Under the pieces are notes generated by a model. The model did not search any database and had not been told where the DNA came from. It saw only the letters and a list, made by a program, of their open reading frames with translations. Shown here piece by piece: positions 50,304-59,835 of a stretch of DNA of 64,000 bases; the stretch's first letter is position 1; every line of letters starts with the position of its first letter. The stretch is from 39-52-133 sp035531075 (GTDB taxonomy: Bacteria; Pseudomonadota; Gammaproteobacteria; Burkholderiales; Gallionellaceae), in assembly GCA_035531075.1 (NCBI GenBank), contig DATKTO010000026.1, forward strand, positions 1-64,000, read 5' to 3'. The position numbers and the translations under genes are program-made.

Positions 50304-51192
50304 TCGGTGCTACCCAGTTCAAGGGTTCGACCGCGGTCACTTGCTTGAAATTCCTGCAGTCGAGGTTGACGCCAAGCAATTTTCCAAGAATTTCCAGGTC
50401 GCGGTCGAATTCTTCCTCTAGCCTGGTTTGTACTTTTTCACTCAACACTGGCCGCACTTGCATGCGCAATTTCATCTTGACCGCATTGCGCAAAGCTTGT
50501 GGAATGAAGTGGCGACGAAACCAGGTTGCCGGTCCCGATTCGACCAGAAACCGGTAACCAGGAAATCTGCGGATACGCTCGCTGGAAACATTGTCCGGTT
50601 TCAAATCTTGTATCCATGCTGGCTGACCTCGATACCCGATAAAGCGACAGATGCGTTCCAGTTCCGCTTGCGGCTCGCTAAGCAAATGGTCGAAAAAAAC
50701 AGGCAGTACGGCAGTACGGCCAAAAGCCTCTAAATATGGTTCGAGCTGCATGGCATAGCGCCCGTAAGCAACCAGTTCAGGGTATTTATCTATCGCTTCC
50801 TCGATACCGCAGTGAAATATCCCCGTGCTCCATTCATGAATATAGTGTGAGATCAGACGATTCACTGGATGGCGCATCACATAGATGAAACGCGCATCGG
50901 GCAGATGCTCCTTTAGTCTCCGCACGGTCTCTGGATGGGTAGGCAATTTGGTGTAATGCGTGCTCGCCTCGCCCAAGAGACTCCCCTCCTCCGCTTCGGC
51001 AAACAAACTTGAATACCATGATATTCCATTGGAATATTGGTCAGCATCGCTGAAAAAATTGGGTTCCTTCGGGGTGGACATGAATATGCCTGGCTGTCCT
51101 GCCAGCTGATCGTACAGTGACGAAGTAGCCGATTTCATTGCACCAATGATCACGAAATGCGGCAAGCGTGGCGTCAAAGAAGTCTTCTTCAT
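50296..51192 (-). CDS. PAPS-dependent sulfotransferase
   Basis: 298 residues. PHFVIIGAMKSATSSLYDQL holds the 5'-phosphosulfate-binding loop (K-S-A-T-S-S, here replacing the more usual K-x-G-T-T), and RFIYVMRHPVNRLISHYIHE is the 3'-phosphate-binding motif (R-x-P-x-x-R-x3-S-x-Y-H). EPNFFSDADQY and GEASTHYT are also typical. It would sulfate a sugar of the polymer, using PAPS made by the APS kinase at 54.9 kb. Overlapping both neighbours by 4-8 bases, in one operon with two GT2 genes. Confidence 0.87.
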   Translation of the reverse strand: MKKTSLTPRLPHFVIIGAMKSATSSLYDQLAGQPGIFMSTPKEPNFFSDADQYSNGISWYSSLFAEAEEGSLLGEASTHYTKLPTHPETVRRLKEHLPDARFIYVMRHPVNRLISHYIHEWSTGIFHCGIEEAIDKYPELVAYGRYAMQLEPYLEAFGRTAVLPVFFDHLLSEPQAELERICRFIGYRGQPAWIQDLKPDNVSSERIRRFPGYRFLVESGPATWFRRHFIPQALRNAVKMKLRMQVRPVLSEKVQTRLEEEFDRDLEILGKLLGVNLDCRNFKQVTAVEPLNWVAPNV

Positions 51193-52169
51193 GATTTAGC
51201 TTGGGTATAAGGTTTAAGCGGATTAAGCCAGTTGGTCCAGATATCCAGCCATTGTCTTTCAACGACCGTCTTGTCTGGTCGGCCCAGTAGTTGCCGAGTG
51301 CCGGATACTATCCGCCCCAACCACCATAGCAAATTTGCTGCTGTCAGGCCCAGCCAGCCATAAGTCTGATAAAAAAATCTGGTGCGGGACTCATAGAAAT
51401 ACTTTGGCACTCGTCTCTTTTTCCGGGTTTGCTCCTTTACCGAGGAGCTTCCGCCACGAAGATGAACGACATGCGCCTCTGGGTTGTGGGCAATCGTCCA
51501 CCCGGCTTGAACGGCTCGATAACAAAATTCGATATCTTCGAAATACATGAAATAACCCTCATCAAGTAGCCCGACCTGACGAAACACATCATCCTTGATG
51601 AGTACGCAGGCAAAACTAGTCCACTCTGGACGCGCGATCTGTGTTTGAACTGGCATGGCTACGATGTATTTCCCAAAAAATCGGTCAATCATTCCGGTGT
51701 CCGACGCATCGCATAACTCGCTAAAAGGCGAGGGAAACCTGAAACAACTCACCTGACCTGTGTCGTCTGGCCATTCAAGCCGGGGGCTGACCATTCCTGC
51801 ATTAGGGAATCGAATTGCTGTATCCAGTATGTTCCGGATTGCGCCTGATCGGACTAATGTATCGCTATTTAACAGTAAATAATTCCGGGCGCTGCATGCC
51901 TTAATACCAATATTATTCCCGGCAGCAAATCCGGCATTTCTATTCGACTGAATGATGGTGGCCTTAGCTCCCACATCATTCGCGTCCAACCATGCACGTA
52001 TGACTTCGAAAGAATTATCATCGGAGCGATTATCCACCACTACGACACGGGCATCTATTTGATTTATTTCAGGAAGCAAGCTTGCGAGGCATTCTGTAAC
52101 AAGGTTCGGCGTGCGGTAATTGACAATGACGACAGACAATATCGCTTGCTCAAATTGAAGTGCAGTCAT
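51189..52169 (-). CDS. Glycosyltransferase family 2 (rhamnosyltransferase-like)
   Basis: 326 residues. LSVVIVNYRTPNLVTECLAS and VVVVDNRSDDNSFEVIRAWL open the GT2 domain; NAGFAAGNNIGIKAC and LLLNSDTLVRSGAI (N-S-D metal motif) are the rhamnosyltransferase-type signature, followed by GLLDEGYFMYFEDIEFCYRA. It starts right after the truncated GT remnant and overlaps the sulfotransferase gene by 4 bases. Confidence 0.9.
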   Translation of the reverse strand: MTALQFEQAILSVVIVNYRTPNLVTECLASLLPEINQIDARVVVVDNRSDDNSFEVIRAWLDANDVGAKATIIQSNRNAGFAAGNNIGIKACSARNYLLLNSDTLVRSGAIRNILDTAIRFPNAGMVSPRLEWPDDTGQVSCFRFPSPFSELCDASDTGMIDRFFGKYIVAMPVQTQIARPEWTSFACVLIKDDVFRQVGLLDEGYFMYFEDIEFCYRAVQAGWTIAHNPEAHVVHLRGGSSSVKEQTRKKRRVPKYFYESRTRFFYQTYGWLGLTAANLLWWLGRIVSGTRQLLGRPDKTVVERQWLDIWTNWLNPLKPYTQAKS

Positions 52170-52484
52170 TTATTTCAGCCCCCGAACATTGGCTGAATTC
52201 AGGCTTCGTTGGCCGGTGCGTTCTAATGTCTTTTTTAGTTGACTGATAGATTCCTGCCAACGGTTTAAGGCAACTGTGTGATAGGCATTCCCTGACATCT
52301 CGCACCATGCATTAACTGACAGAGACAAGATTGTTACGGTTCCCTGCGCCACTGAATCTACATCAACATTAATCAACACACCGTTCTTGCCTGTCACTGC
52401 AACCTCCTTTGACCAACCTGTTTTGGTGAAAACTACAGGCACACGACGGGCCATTGCCTCAAAATAGAGCGAGTAAAATTTCTT
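52170..52484 (-). pseudogene. Glycosyltransferase family 4, C-terminal remnant
   Basis: From about 52484 the minus frame reads KKFYSLYFEAMARRVPVVFT, then KTGWSKEVAV and GKNGVLINVDVDSVAQGTVT, the donor-binding end of a GT4 enzyme, finishing at 52170 directly before the next ATG. A TAA stands just upstream and the N-terminal 250 or so residues are gone. The lost part begins where AT-rich non-coding DNA and an IS30 remnant start. Confidence 0.7.
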
Positions 52485-52794
52485 TTATTACGCTTTATTT
52501 GGAAAAATCATTTAATTTCAAAAAATTAAATCATCACCGCACCAGCACCAATGAACTAATGAATTTAGTTCAATCCCTCAAATTTTTGCTTGCGATCTGA
52601 CCACAAACAGGAAGCTTTCCTCCAAGCAAGCACGATGAATATTTTTTTGCTATCCTCTTGCTGGATTGCTCATGTCAATCCGATGAATTGTGTTATTTTT
52701 GGCGCGTGCTTTAAAAATAATTCAAAAGGACTCTGAAATATCCTCTAGCATCATGACCATTGGGATGGTTGTTTCATGTTTCAAGTCTGATGCA
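52485..52794. other. AT-rich non-coding stretch
   Basis: About 310 bases with no supported gene. It is low in GC and contains several A/T runs (AAAAATCATTTAATTTC, TTTTTTTGC), as expected of relict DNA at a module border. Confidence 0.4.
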
Positions 52795-53100
52795 CAAGTT
52801 TGAAGTGCAACGCCTGACTTAGGCAATATCTGATGGGAAGGCTTGTATCCAAGCCTTGGGACGGTTTCTTATCGTTCAATTAGTGGGGTCATTTTTCGCC
52901 CAACGTTGATCGCATGCCTTTCTACCGCCCTGTCAGTGCATCTGATTCGGGCAATCGTCACACGCCGCCCTCGGTTACGGCCAAGTGACATGCTGATGCT
53001 CGCTTTGCTTTGCTTCGTTTCAACACGACGGCTATCTCGCTTTTCTTATATCCTGCCTTCTTTATGGTGTAAATCTGGTATGGTTCTTCTCGGATGATGT
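52795..53100 (-). pseudogene. IS30-family element, internally deleted remnant
   Basis: On the minus strand a frame reads EEPYQIYTIKKAGYKKSEIA then VVLKRSKA, the N-terminal helix-turn-helix of IS30 transposases. After a frameshift it continues ISMSLGRNRGRR and then RCTDRAVERH, again family-typical ('SRELARNRGLRG'). Near the left end PRLGYKPSHQILPKSGVALQ resembles the C-terminal 'RKRLGYKTPNEVF...VALQT'. The catalytic middle is deleted. The outer sequence TTTGAAGTGCAACGCCTGA (52800-52818) resembles the end at 37.97 kb. Confidence 0.6.
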
Positions 53101-53334
53101 GTGCAGCTCATTTCTGAAATTTAGATCCGGCCGGTCACAAAGGCAGATCTTGTAAATATTTTCGAAATTAATCACGATAGCACCGTCATTACAGCCATAC
53201 AAAAACTACTTTTTCTCCAACCCACTGGATTCTCATTCTCGCGGGAAAGTCAAAGTGTTAAGTACGCCAACATTTGTATCTGCTCCGTTGTTGAGCGTTG
53301 TTCTCAATGATGGAATTTTCAATTACGGACTGAC
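53101..53334. other. Leader of the Wzy-like gene
   Basis: About 230 bases without a supported gene, upstream of the polymerase/ligase start. No convincing promoter could be assigned by eye. Confidence 0.35.
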
Positions 53335-54849
53335 ATGCCAGAATATCTCCGAGCCCTGTTATACCTCTTGCTTTTGTCAACGGTATTTTTTGCTTTTGTG
53401 GATCGACCAGCAGTAACCATAATTGGGCGCAGTCATTTTTCGCAAAGACGAAATCTATGGTTCGGCTTAACACTTGCCGCCTTTTTGGCGCCCAGCTATT
53501 GGGTATATGCATTTATTGCCGTGCCGCTACTAATCTACGCAAACCGGCGCGAATCTAATCCCACAGCCCTATTTTTCTTTATCCTGTTCGCCCTACCCGT
53601 AGCTACATTCACGATTCCCGGGGGGGGCTTGATCAACTATTTATTTGAACTTTCACACGCCAGGATGCTGGCACTGGTCATCCTGCTTCCCGCCTTTTTT
53701 TTCTTGATTCGGCAAAGCGACACCCTACCCTTTGGTCGTTCGGGTGCTGAAAAGTTATTAGCTGCTTATCTCTTACTAACAGTCATACTCTATCTACGAG
53801 AAACCACCATAACGGATACCTTGCGCCAAATTTTTTATCTGTTCGTGGATGTATTTTTGCCATTTTTTGTCATTAGTCGCTCGCTAAAAAACCTGCAAAC
53901 ATTTAAAAATGCCTTGATGAGTCTTGTGATAGCAATCATGGTGCTAGCCCCGATCGCAGTTTTTGAGTCCTTCAGAGACTGGCTACTCTACAAATCTTTG
54001 TTCGGTATACTTGCTCTAAATGGGGGCATGACGGGATACCTTGGGCGGGATGGCATGCTTAGGGTAAGTGCCTCGGTAGGCCATCCCATTGCGCTGGGTT
54101 ATCTGATGGTAGTTGGCATGGGGTTTTACTTATTTCTGCAAGGAAACATTCAGCAAAAATTTATCCGCCGATTTGGCATGGCATTGCTGGCTGCAGGTTT
54201 AATAGCCCCTTTATCACGAGGACCGTGGGTGGGGGCCAGCGTGTTATTTATTGTTTTCATTGCGACAGGCCGCAAGCCAGTCCGCCGCCTGATGGGATTA
54301 GCACTGGCTGGATTGCTCGCCTTGCTTTTGATTTCCACGCTACCAGGAGGTGAGAGGGTGATAAATTTATTGCCATTCATCGGAACGACGGAAAAGATCA
54401 ACATAGACTATCGGGAAAACTTGATCACCAACTCAATGATTGTTATTCAGCGTAACCCATGGTTCGGCTCAATCGATTATCTGAAGACACCCGAGATGTT
54501 GGCATTGTATGAGGGGGGGATTATTGATGTGGTTAACACCTTCATTGCAATAGCACTAGAACAAGGATTCGTTGGGTTGGGATTGTTTGTTGGTTTCTTT
54601 GCTGTGGTTGTGATCGGTGTAAGACGAGCCATGCGCTCAATTGCGGACCGGGAAAGCGACGAATACCTCCTTGGTCGGGTCCTTCTGGCCACGCTACTGG
54701 CTATTTTAGTGATTATTGTTACCGTGAGCAGCATTTCGATTATCCCGATTGTGTACTGGTCAGTTGCTGGCTTAGGTGTAGCTTATGCTCAAATGGTGCG
54801 AAAACTGTCGGATAATAATGACTTGATCAAAGATGCTTATGCTCAATAA
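53335..54849 (+). CDS. Wzy/O-antigen ligase-type membrane polymerase
   Basis: 504 residues, strongly hydrophobic with about twelve membrane spans. SASVGHPIALGYLMVVGMGF and APLSRGPWVGASVLFIVFI form the Wzy_C/O-antigen-ligase signature (S-R-G-x-W), with the large periplasmic loop RENLITNSMIVIQRNPWFGS after it, then GFVGLGLFVGFFAVV. It polymerises or ligates lipid-linked units in the periplasm. It is a single + strand gene between two minus-strand operons. Confidence 0.87.
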   Translation: MPEYLRALLYLLLLSTVFFAFVDRPAVTIIGRSHFSQRRNLWFGLTLAAFLAPSYWVYAFIAVPLLIYANRRESNPTALFFFILFALPVATFTIPGGGLINYLFELSHARMLALVILLPAFFFLIRQSDTLPFGRSGAEKLLAAYLLLTVILYLRETTITDTLRQIFYLFVDVFLPFFVISRSLKNLQTFKNALMSLVIAIMVLAPIAVFESFRDWLLYKSLFGILALNGGMTGYLGRDGMLRVSASVGHPIALGYLMVVGMGFYLFLQGNIQQKFIRRFGMALLAAGLIAPLSRGPWVGASVLFIVFIATGRKPVRRLMGLALAGLLALLLISTLPGGERVINLLPFIGTTEKINIDYRENLITNSMIVIQRNPWFGSIDYLKTPEMLALYEGGIIDVVNTFIAIALEQGFVGLGLFVGFFAVVVIGVRRAMRSIADRESDEYLLGRVLLATLLAILVIIVTVSSISIIPIVYWSVAGLGVAYAQMVRKLSDNNDLIKDAYAQ

Positions 54850-54907
54850 AAGTATCCGGTAACTAAAAGGCAGCGCGAGACGGGATTTCGTATTGATATA
54901 TGCTTGA

Positions 54908-55537
54908 TCAGGCACCTGCGTGTCGCTGGACAATGCCACGATCACGCAGCAGTTGCATCACCTGGGCAATGGACTCTTCCATTGTCAGCGTTCCAGTCTC
55001 CACGATTAACTCTGGATTAATCGGAACCTCATAGGGTGAAGAGACACCAGTAAATTCCTTTATCTTTCCTGCACGTGCGAGCATATAAAGGCCTTTTACA
55101 TCGCGTTGCTCACATATTTCCAACGGACAGTGGCAGTATATTTCTAGAAAGTCGCCATGCGGCACCAGTGAGCGAACGCGTTGGCGGTCACTCAGGAAAG
55201 GCGAGATGAAAGCAGTAAGTGAGATCACTCCAGTCTCAACAAATAGTTTTGCCATTTCCCCCACACGGCGGATGTTCTCGACGCGATCTTCAGCAGAAAA
55301 CCCTAGATCGGAACACAATCCATGACGCACATTGTCACCATCAAATACAAAAGTGCGGCAGCCTTGCTGATGCAGTTCTTCTTCTACCGCGTGCGCCAGC
55401 GATGATTTACCCGCACCTGACAAACCCGTGAACCACAGAATCACGCTACCATGTCCGTTCATTTTCTCGCGACGCTTGCGAGTCACCGTAGCGTTGTGCC
55501 ATACAACGTTGCTCGATTTCTTGGAAATGTTATCCAT
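54908..55537 (-). CDS. cysC: Adenylylsulfate (APS) kinase
   Basis: 209 residues. Walker A ILWFTGLSGAGKSSLAHAVE and FVFDGDNVRHGLCSDLGFS with RVENIRRVGEMAKLF are diagnostic of CysC; the lid region SPFLSDRQRVRSLV and ISPYEVP-type end (TGVSSPYEVPINPELIVETG) are intact. It phosphorylates APS to PAPS, the donor for the sulfotransferase at 50.3 kb. No sulfurylase (cysND) is beside it. It lies at the end of the core export operon, about 90 bases after the kinase gene. Confidence 0.93.
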   Translation of the reverse strand: MDNISKKSSNVVWHNATVTRKRREKMNGHGSVILWFTGLSGAGKSSLAHAVEEELHQQGCRTFVFDGDNVRHGLCSDLGFSAEDRVENIRRVGEMAKLFVETGVISLTAFISPFLSDRQRVRSLVPHGDFLEIYCHCPLEICEQRDVKGLYMLARAGKIKEFTGVSSPYEVPINPELIVETGTLTMEESIAQVMQLLRDRGIVQRHAGA

Positions 55538-55629
55538 ACGACACTTTCCCGAAAATGGCGTGGGTCTCCGTTAGATTACCGCCACACCGGTTTTCCATTG
55601 TATAAACTAAGTCTTTATTCGACCGGTCA

Positions 55630-56469
55630 CTAATAGTAATAAGCCCTCGTCTCAATTTCAGCTTTGTTGAGTATCGTTCCAATAAGGTTTTCTGCCGGCA
55701 GGAGGCGAAGGCTGTCCTCTATTTCTCGCTTGGTGGACATTCCGTTGGCCACTACCATGAGTACGCAATCGATCTGGGGTAGTAAGGCGATGGCATCATC
55801 TGTAACGAGCATGGGGGGCAGATCAAAGATGACAATGCGCGATTCGTATCGGTCGCGCAGATCTTTAATCAGGTTCGTAATATTTTTTGAAGAAAGGGTT
55901 TCTGCTGACCTCTTCACCCGACTCTTTGTTGGCAGCACCACTAGCCTCGGCATGTCTGGATTGACGAGCACCTCTGCTAGTTCAGCCGTACCATCCAGCA
56001 GGTCATTCAAAGATTTCTCCATGGGGATTCCCAGATAAGCACCTATCTTGGGGCAACGGAGGTCAAAGTCCACCAGCACGGCTGTTTTGTTGGTTTGCTG
56101 GGCAATGCTAATGGCCAGATTGATGGCGATTACGGTCTTTCCAGCCTCCGGGGTAGGCGAAGTAATAGCCAAGGTGCGCCAGCCATTTTCTTCCATCTTT
56201 TGCAGGATATGGGTGCGCAGAAGATCGAAGACTATGCTCTTTGCATCGCTTTTATTGAACGCGACAATACGGTTATTTTCCAGATGATCCAGCCTCAACT
56301 TGACTACGCGCGTATGCGTGTAGCTGATGTTCTCCAACTCGCCATGAGTTATATCAGTGCGCGGCTTAGTCGCTGTGCGAGGGCTATCCGCATGTGGCTG
56401 AGTAAATTCACTGGATCCGCCTGACCGCTGTTTCTTTACCTTTTCGATGGCCTGCTTGATGCGTTCCAT
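55630..56469 (-). CDS. Bacterial tyrosine autokinase of the EPS operon (CpsD/EpsG type)
   Basis: 279 residues. ILQKMEENGWRTLAITSPTP followed by EAGKTVIAINLAISI is the modified Walker A of BY-kinases, VLVDFDLRCPKIGAYLGI is Walker A' and IVIFDLPPMLVTDDAIAL Walker B. The C-terminus AYYY is the tyrosine cluster that is autophosphorylated. It partners the Wzz-like protein 24 bases upstream to control chain length and export. Start at ATG 56469 with GGGAGAAAGG before it. Confidence 0.9.
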   Translation of the reverse strand: MERIKQAIEKVKKQRSGGSSEFTQPHADSPRTATKPRTDITHGELENISYTHTRVVKLRLDHLENNRIVAFNKSDAKSIVFDLLRTHILQKMEENGWRTLAITSPTPEAGKTVIAINLAISIAQQTNKTAVLVDFDLRCPKIGAYLGIPMEKSLNDLLDGTAELAEVLVNPDMPRLVVLPTKSRVKRSAETLSSKNITNLIKDLRDRYESRIVIFDLPPMLVTDDAIALLPQIDCVLMVVANGMSTKREIEDSLRLLPAENLIGTILNKAEIETRAYYY

Positions 56470-56493
56470 TCCTTTCTCCCTCTATTAATCTGG

Positions 56494-58041
56494 CTATGAC
56501 TTTAAAAACATGATATCCAGAGGCGTGTAAACAGAAATTAGTGCGACAATGGTCGCGATCAAGGCTATAACGCCTGTGATTATCGCCAGCTTGAGCATGC
56601 GCTTTCTGCGTGCTCCATCCTCTTGTATAGCGAGGTAGGGAACGACAACCAGCGGCCGGTAACCCAACACATGGGTGAGTGCTTCGGTTCCATATATCCG
56701 CTTGTCGATCGATTCCAAAAACATCATTGCACCACCTGAGGAAACCATGGCCAAGAAAAAGCCCAGTAAAATAATTTTGATACGATCTGGTTTAAATGGC
56801 TTTTCCGGTAATAGCGGTGGTTCAAGCACAGAGAAACGCCCCGATATATTCTCGGTTTCGAGATGCTCGGCAATCTTCGCATTCATTTTCTTGTTGCGGA
56901 TCTCCTCATACTTTCGTTGCGCGCTGTCGCGATCACGAATGAGCACATCCAGATCCTGCCCCACCTTAGGAGTAAGTATCATCGCGCGTTCATTCTCGGA
57001 TATCTTGGCTTGTAGCATTTCTCTCTGCTGCACAAGGGAAACTAGCCTGGCCTTGTCAGAATCGATTTTTGCCTGAATCCGATACATTGCCACGTTTGAA
57101 ACATCGGTTGAGGATGGTTCAGGCAAAGACGTGCCGGCTGTCTTCTCCATTGACTCGATTTTGCGCTTGATTATTCTTATGTCAGGGTGTGTTTCCTTAT
57201 AAAGAGCAGAAAGCCTTGTTAGCTCCGCTTGAAGTGCTGGCAGGGTCTGTGTTGGATTTTCCTGAGTCGTGCCGTGTTTGGCAGCAGAGAGCTCGACTTC
57301 CAGTGAGCGCAGCTCCTCTCTTGTGCTCCTGTAATCCCGCTCAACCTCACGCAGATCATTTTCGGCACGCGCGAGCATGGTCATGCGCAGAGTAAGCTGT
57401 TCTGGCAAGGCCTCTTTGTGCTGCTGCTTGTAAGCAGCAATCAACGCCTCCAGGCGATCAACCTCGACTTTAAGTTTATTAGACTCCTGTGAGAGGAAAA
57501 AAGTGGTCTCCATGGCTCCCTCCTTTCTCAGTTTTACATTCCAATCCAAGAAGAGAGTAATGAGATCGTTGGTGACTTGAAAGGCCACTTCTGGGTGCCG
57601 ATCCTCGAACGATAGTGTGAACGCAATGGCCTCTTGCCCCTGCCGGTTGGTGCGCATGGAATCACCAGGGCTGACTGTCTCTACAACAATGCGATCACGC
57701 ATTTTTTCAGTCAGTTCCGTAGAGTTAAGGGAAACAATATTCCACTTGAATAGACTATATTTGTTGGCAATCTGCAACAAATTTTCTCTTGTCATTATCC
57801 GCTGCTTGATGAGATTAATCTGCTCATCTAGTTTGTTTCTGATCACGCTGGGCACTATATTGTCAGTAATCTGCAGCGACTCCACCATGATGGTTCCGGT
57901 AGCACGGTATGTCGGTGGAATAGTGATTGCGACGGCAACTGAAATCAGTAATACCGTAAGAAATACAGCGATCAGAACTGGGGCGCGGCGGCGCATGATC
58001 GACAGATAATCAATGAAGGTTAGTTCGTATTCGGTAGCCAT
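56494..58041 (-). CDS. Wzz/GumC-type chain-length determinant (EpsF-like)
   Basis: 515 residues. An N-terminal membrane segment (APVLIAVFLTVLLISVAVAI) with Wzz motif TYRATGTIMVES, a long periplasmic coiled-coil part (about 190-400; KLKVEVDRLEALIAAYKQQH, DLREVERDYRSTREELRSLE) and a C-terminal segment with P-rich EPPLLPEKPFKPDRIKIILL (GNVR/P-rich motif) then IITGVIALIATIVALISVY. It acts with the tyrosine kinase as a two-piece PCP-2b system, setting polymer length. Lies in the minus export operon. Confidence 0.9.
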   Translation of the reverse strand: MATEYELTFIDYLSIMRRRAPVLIAVFLTVLLISVAVAITIPPTYRATGTIMVESLQITDNIVPSVIRNKLDEQINLIKQRIMTRENLLQIANKYSLFKWNIVSLNSTELTEKMRDRIVVETVSPGDSMRTNRQGQEAIAFTLSFEDRHPEVAFQVTNDLITLFLDWNVKLRKEGAMETTFFLSQESNKLKVEVDRLEALIAAYKQQHKEALPEQLTLRMTMLARAENDLREVERDYRSTREELRSLEVELSAAKHGTTQENPTQTLPALQAELTRLSALYKETHPDIRIIKRKIESMEKTAGTSLPEPSSTDVSNVAMYRIQAKIDSDKARLVSLVQQREMLQAKISENERAMILTPKVGQDLDVLIRDRDSAQRKYEEIRNKKMNAKIAEHLETENISGRFSVLEPPLLPEKPFKPDRIKIILLGFFLAMVSSGGAMMFLESIDKRIYGTEALTHVLGYRPLVVVPYLAIQEDGARRKRMLKLAIITGVIALIATIVALISVYTPLDIMFLKS

Positions 58042-58062
58042 ATATACTCTTTATTTTTGACA

Positions 58063-59172
58063 TCAAAAATCGGTATAGGTGTACACAAGGGAAAGTCCAA
58101 GTATATTCGAGGATCCGACGTCCAACCCCTCCTGCTTGAAGTTCCGGTACAGATAATACGTTCGCAGTCCCCAGAATGAATTGAGATCGCGTTGCAGCCA
58201 CACACTAGTAGTGCGATAGATGACATCCGTGACCAATTGACTCTTTCGCCACCCCAGATCAATACCCGTGTTACTGCGCTCGCTCAATGCATAATTCCAA
58301 TTTGCATTCACTTGATCGACCGTTACCAAACCACCAAGACCGCTGGGTGAAACCAAGCGTTCAGCATTCACAACAAGTCCAGTTCGTTGGCCTGCGTACC
58401 GCACTAACATACCACCTTGTGTACCCATCTCGGTATCGTTCATCTTGTATCTGCCCACCTGCAACGTACCTTGCAGATAGTCCGAAAGTATCCAATTCAG
58501 TCCCCCTAATAAGGAATCTACATAAGTGCCTGGTGAACTATTGTCTGCCGGTTCATAATCATTATGCGATGCCTTCAAAAAAGGTGTGTTGCGCTCGCTC
58601 CAGACATAACTGAACATCATGTTTTCTAATCTGGTGGCATAGCCAATGTATGTCCCCCCTGTATAAGAAACATTTTCATAAGAACCGTCAGCCGAGATTA
58701 TGCTACGTTCACTCAGGGCTTTATTCCACCTGCCCGACAGGGTACGGGAGGAACGGATACTGTCTAAAGGAACCTGAGTTGATGCATCAATACCTGCATC
58801 GCGCGTCGCAATTTCAGCATATCTGGAGGTCACACCAAATTCGCCGGCAACACTGTTGCGCAACCAGTCAATAAATACACTGGGGCTATCACGGTTATGG
58901 ATAAGATTTTCGTTCGAAGAACGTGCTATCTGAAGAGCAAGCCCTGTTTTCAACGCGTTCTCCCCAAGTCTTCCCGCAAGGGTATAACTCGGCTCGAAAA
59001 GTAATTGCCATGCACCGCTAGGATTGTTTAGAGACATGGCAGGATTGGTGTCATACTCAGCAGATATTCTTGCGGATCCGGTTTGCTGCCATGGATCAGC
59101 CCAACCTTGACCCGAGTGAAGCACCAAGACAGTCAATAGGATGGCAAGCTTGTCAAATCGGTGCAGTTTCAA
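58063..59172 (-). CDS. Outer-membrane beta-barrel protein of the EPS operon (EpsL-like)
   Basis: 369 residues from TTG 59172, chosen because GGAGA lies 6 bases upstream. The signal peptide is LAILLTVLVLHSGQGWA, cut before DPWQ. The body is made of alternating amphipathic strands (WQLLFEPSYTLAGRLG, TYVDSLLGGLNWILSDYLQG, RTGLVVNAERLVSPSGLG) and ends in ...LVYTYTDF with a terminal Phe, the outer-membrane barrel sorting sign. Similar barrels (EpsL/TIGR03016-type) occur in XrtA and methanolan operons and may form the pore-side partner of the Wza-like protein. Confidence 0.75.
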   Translation of the reverse strand: MKLHRFDKLAILLTVLVLHSGQGWADPWQQTGSARISAEYDTNPAMSLNNPSGAWQLLFEPSYTLAGRLGENALKTGLALQIARSSNENLIHNRDSPSVFIDWLRNSVAGEFGVTSRYAEIATRDAGIDASTQVPLDSIRSSRTLSGRWNKALSERSIISADGSYENVSYTGGTYIGYATRLENMMFSYVWSERNTPFLKASHNDYEPADNSSPGTYVDSLLGGLNWILSDYLQGTLQVGRYKMNDTEMGTQGGMLVRYAGQRTGLVVNAERLVSPSGLGGLVTVDQVNANWNYALSERSNTGIDLGWRKSQLVTDVIYRTTSVWLQRDLNSFWGLRTYYLYRNFKQEGLDVGSSNILGLSLVYTYTDF

Positions 59173-59271
59173 CGATGTTCTCCACTACATAAGAAAGATA
59201 TATATTTTCAATTTAATTTCCAGGATAAAAGTTCAATAACGTGCGATTGATTAAAATTTCAACCAAGAAAC

Positions 59272-59835
59272 TCAAGGCACCACCAGGGTATCATCCGCTT
59301 TGAGCTGCACATTGGTCGACATGTTTTTTCCAGAAATAATATCCTTATAATTCACTGGAAATATTTCCTGCCCTGCAGGTTTTGCACGAATTACCTTAAT
59401 ACCGTTTTCATCCGCGAACCTGTCAAATCCGCCTGCGAGGCTGATTGCCTGCAACACGGTAATCGGCCCACTGATGATCAGTGGGCCGGGGTGAATTACC
59501 TTTCCCGTCACGTACGCGCGATTGCCGTCAATTCCGACAATCACAACCGAGACAATAGGCTCTGGGAAGTATTCCTTCAGCTTCTTAGTAATTCGCTGCT
59601 CAACTTCTGGTGTACTGAGACCTGCCACTTCAACCCGGCCGATCAGAGGGAATGTGACGCTACCGTCTGGCAGCACTACCACCTGTTTCTGTAGGGTGTC
59701 TTCACGCCAGACAGAAATCAATACAGTGTCCCCTTGGCGTAGTTGATAAATTTCTGGTTTATCTGCCGCAATTGACAAATTAGTTCTGATGCCCATAAAA
59801 AATATCACAAGAGCGACGAATATGAATCTATACAT
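59272..59835 (-). CDS. Wza-like polysaccharide export protein (EpsE-like)
   Basis: 187 residues from ATG 59835 with AAGGAG upstream. Signal peptide MYRFIFVALVIFFMGIRTNL. The polysaccharide-export domain is YQLRQGDTVLISVWREDTLQ and KQVVVLPDGSVTFPLIGRVE, then SLBB-type YVTGKVIHPGPLIISGPITV and QAISLAGGFDRFADENG. It has no lipobox cysteine and no C-terminal membrane helix, so it is a short periplasmic form. It belongs with the Wzz-like protein in moving the polymer across the envelope. Confidence 0.87.
   Translation of the reverse strand: MYRFIFVALVIFFMGIRTNLSIAADKPEIYQLRQGDTVLISVWREDTLQKQVVVLPDGSVTFPLIGRVEVAGLSTPEVEQRITKKLKEYFPEPIVSVVIVGIDGNRAYVTGKVIHPGPLIISGPITVLQAISLAGGFDRFADENGIKVIRAKPAGQEIFPVNYKDIISGKNMSTNVQLKADDTLVVP

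Noticed and set aside
52843..53097. 84-codon + strand frame
   Set aside because: It is the antisense of an IS30 transposase remnant that gives family-typical words on the minus strand.
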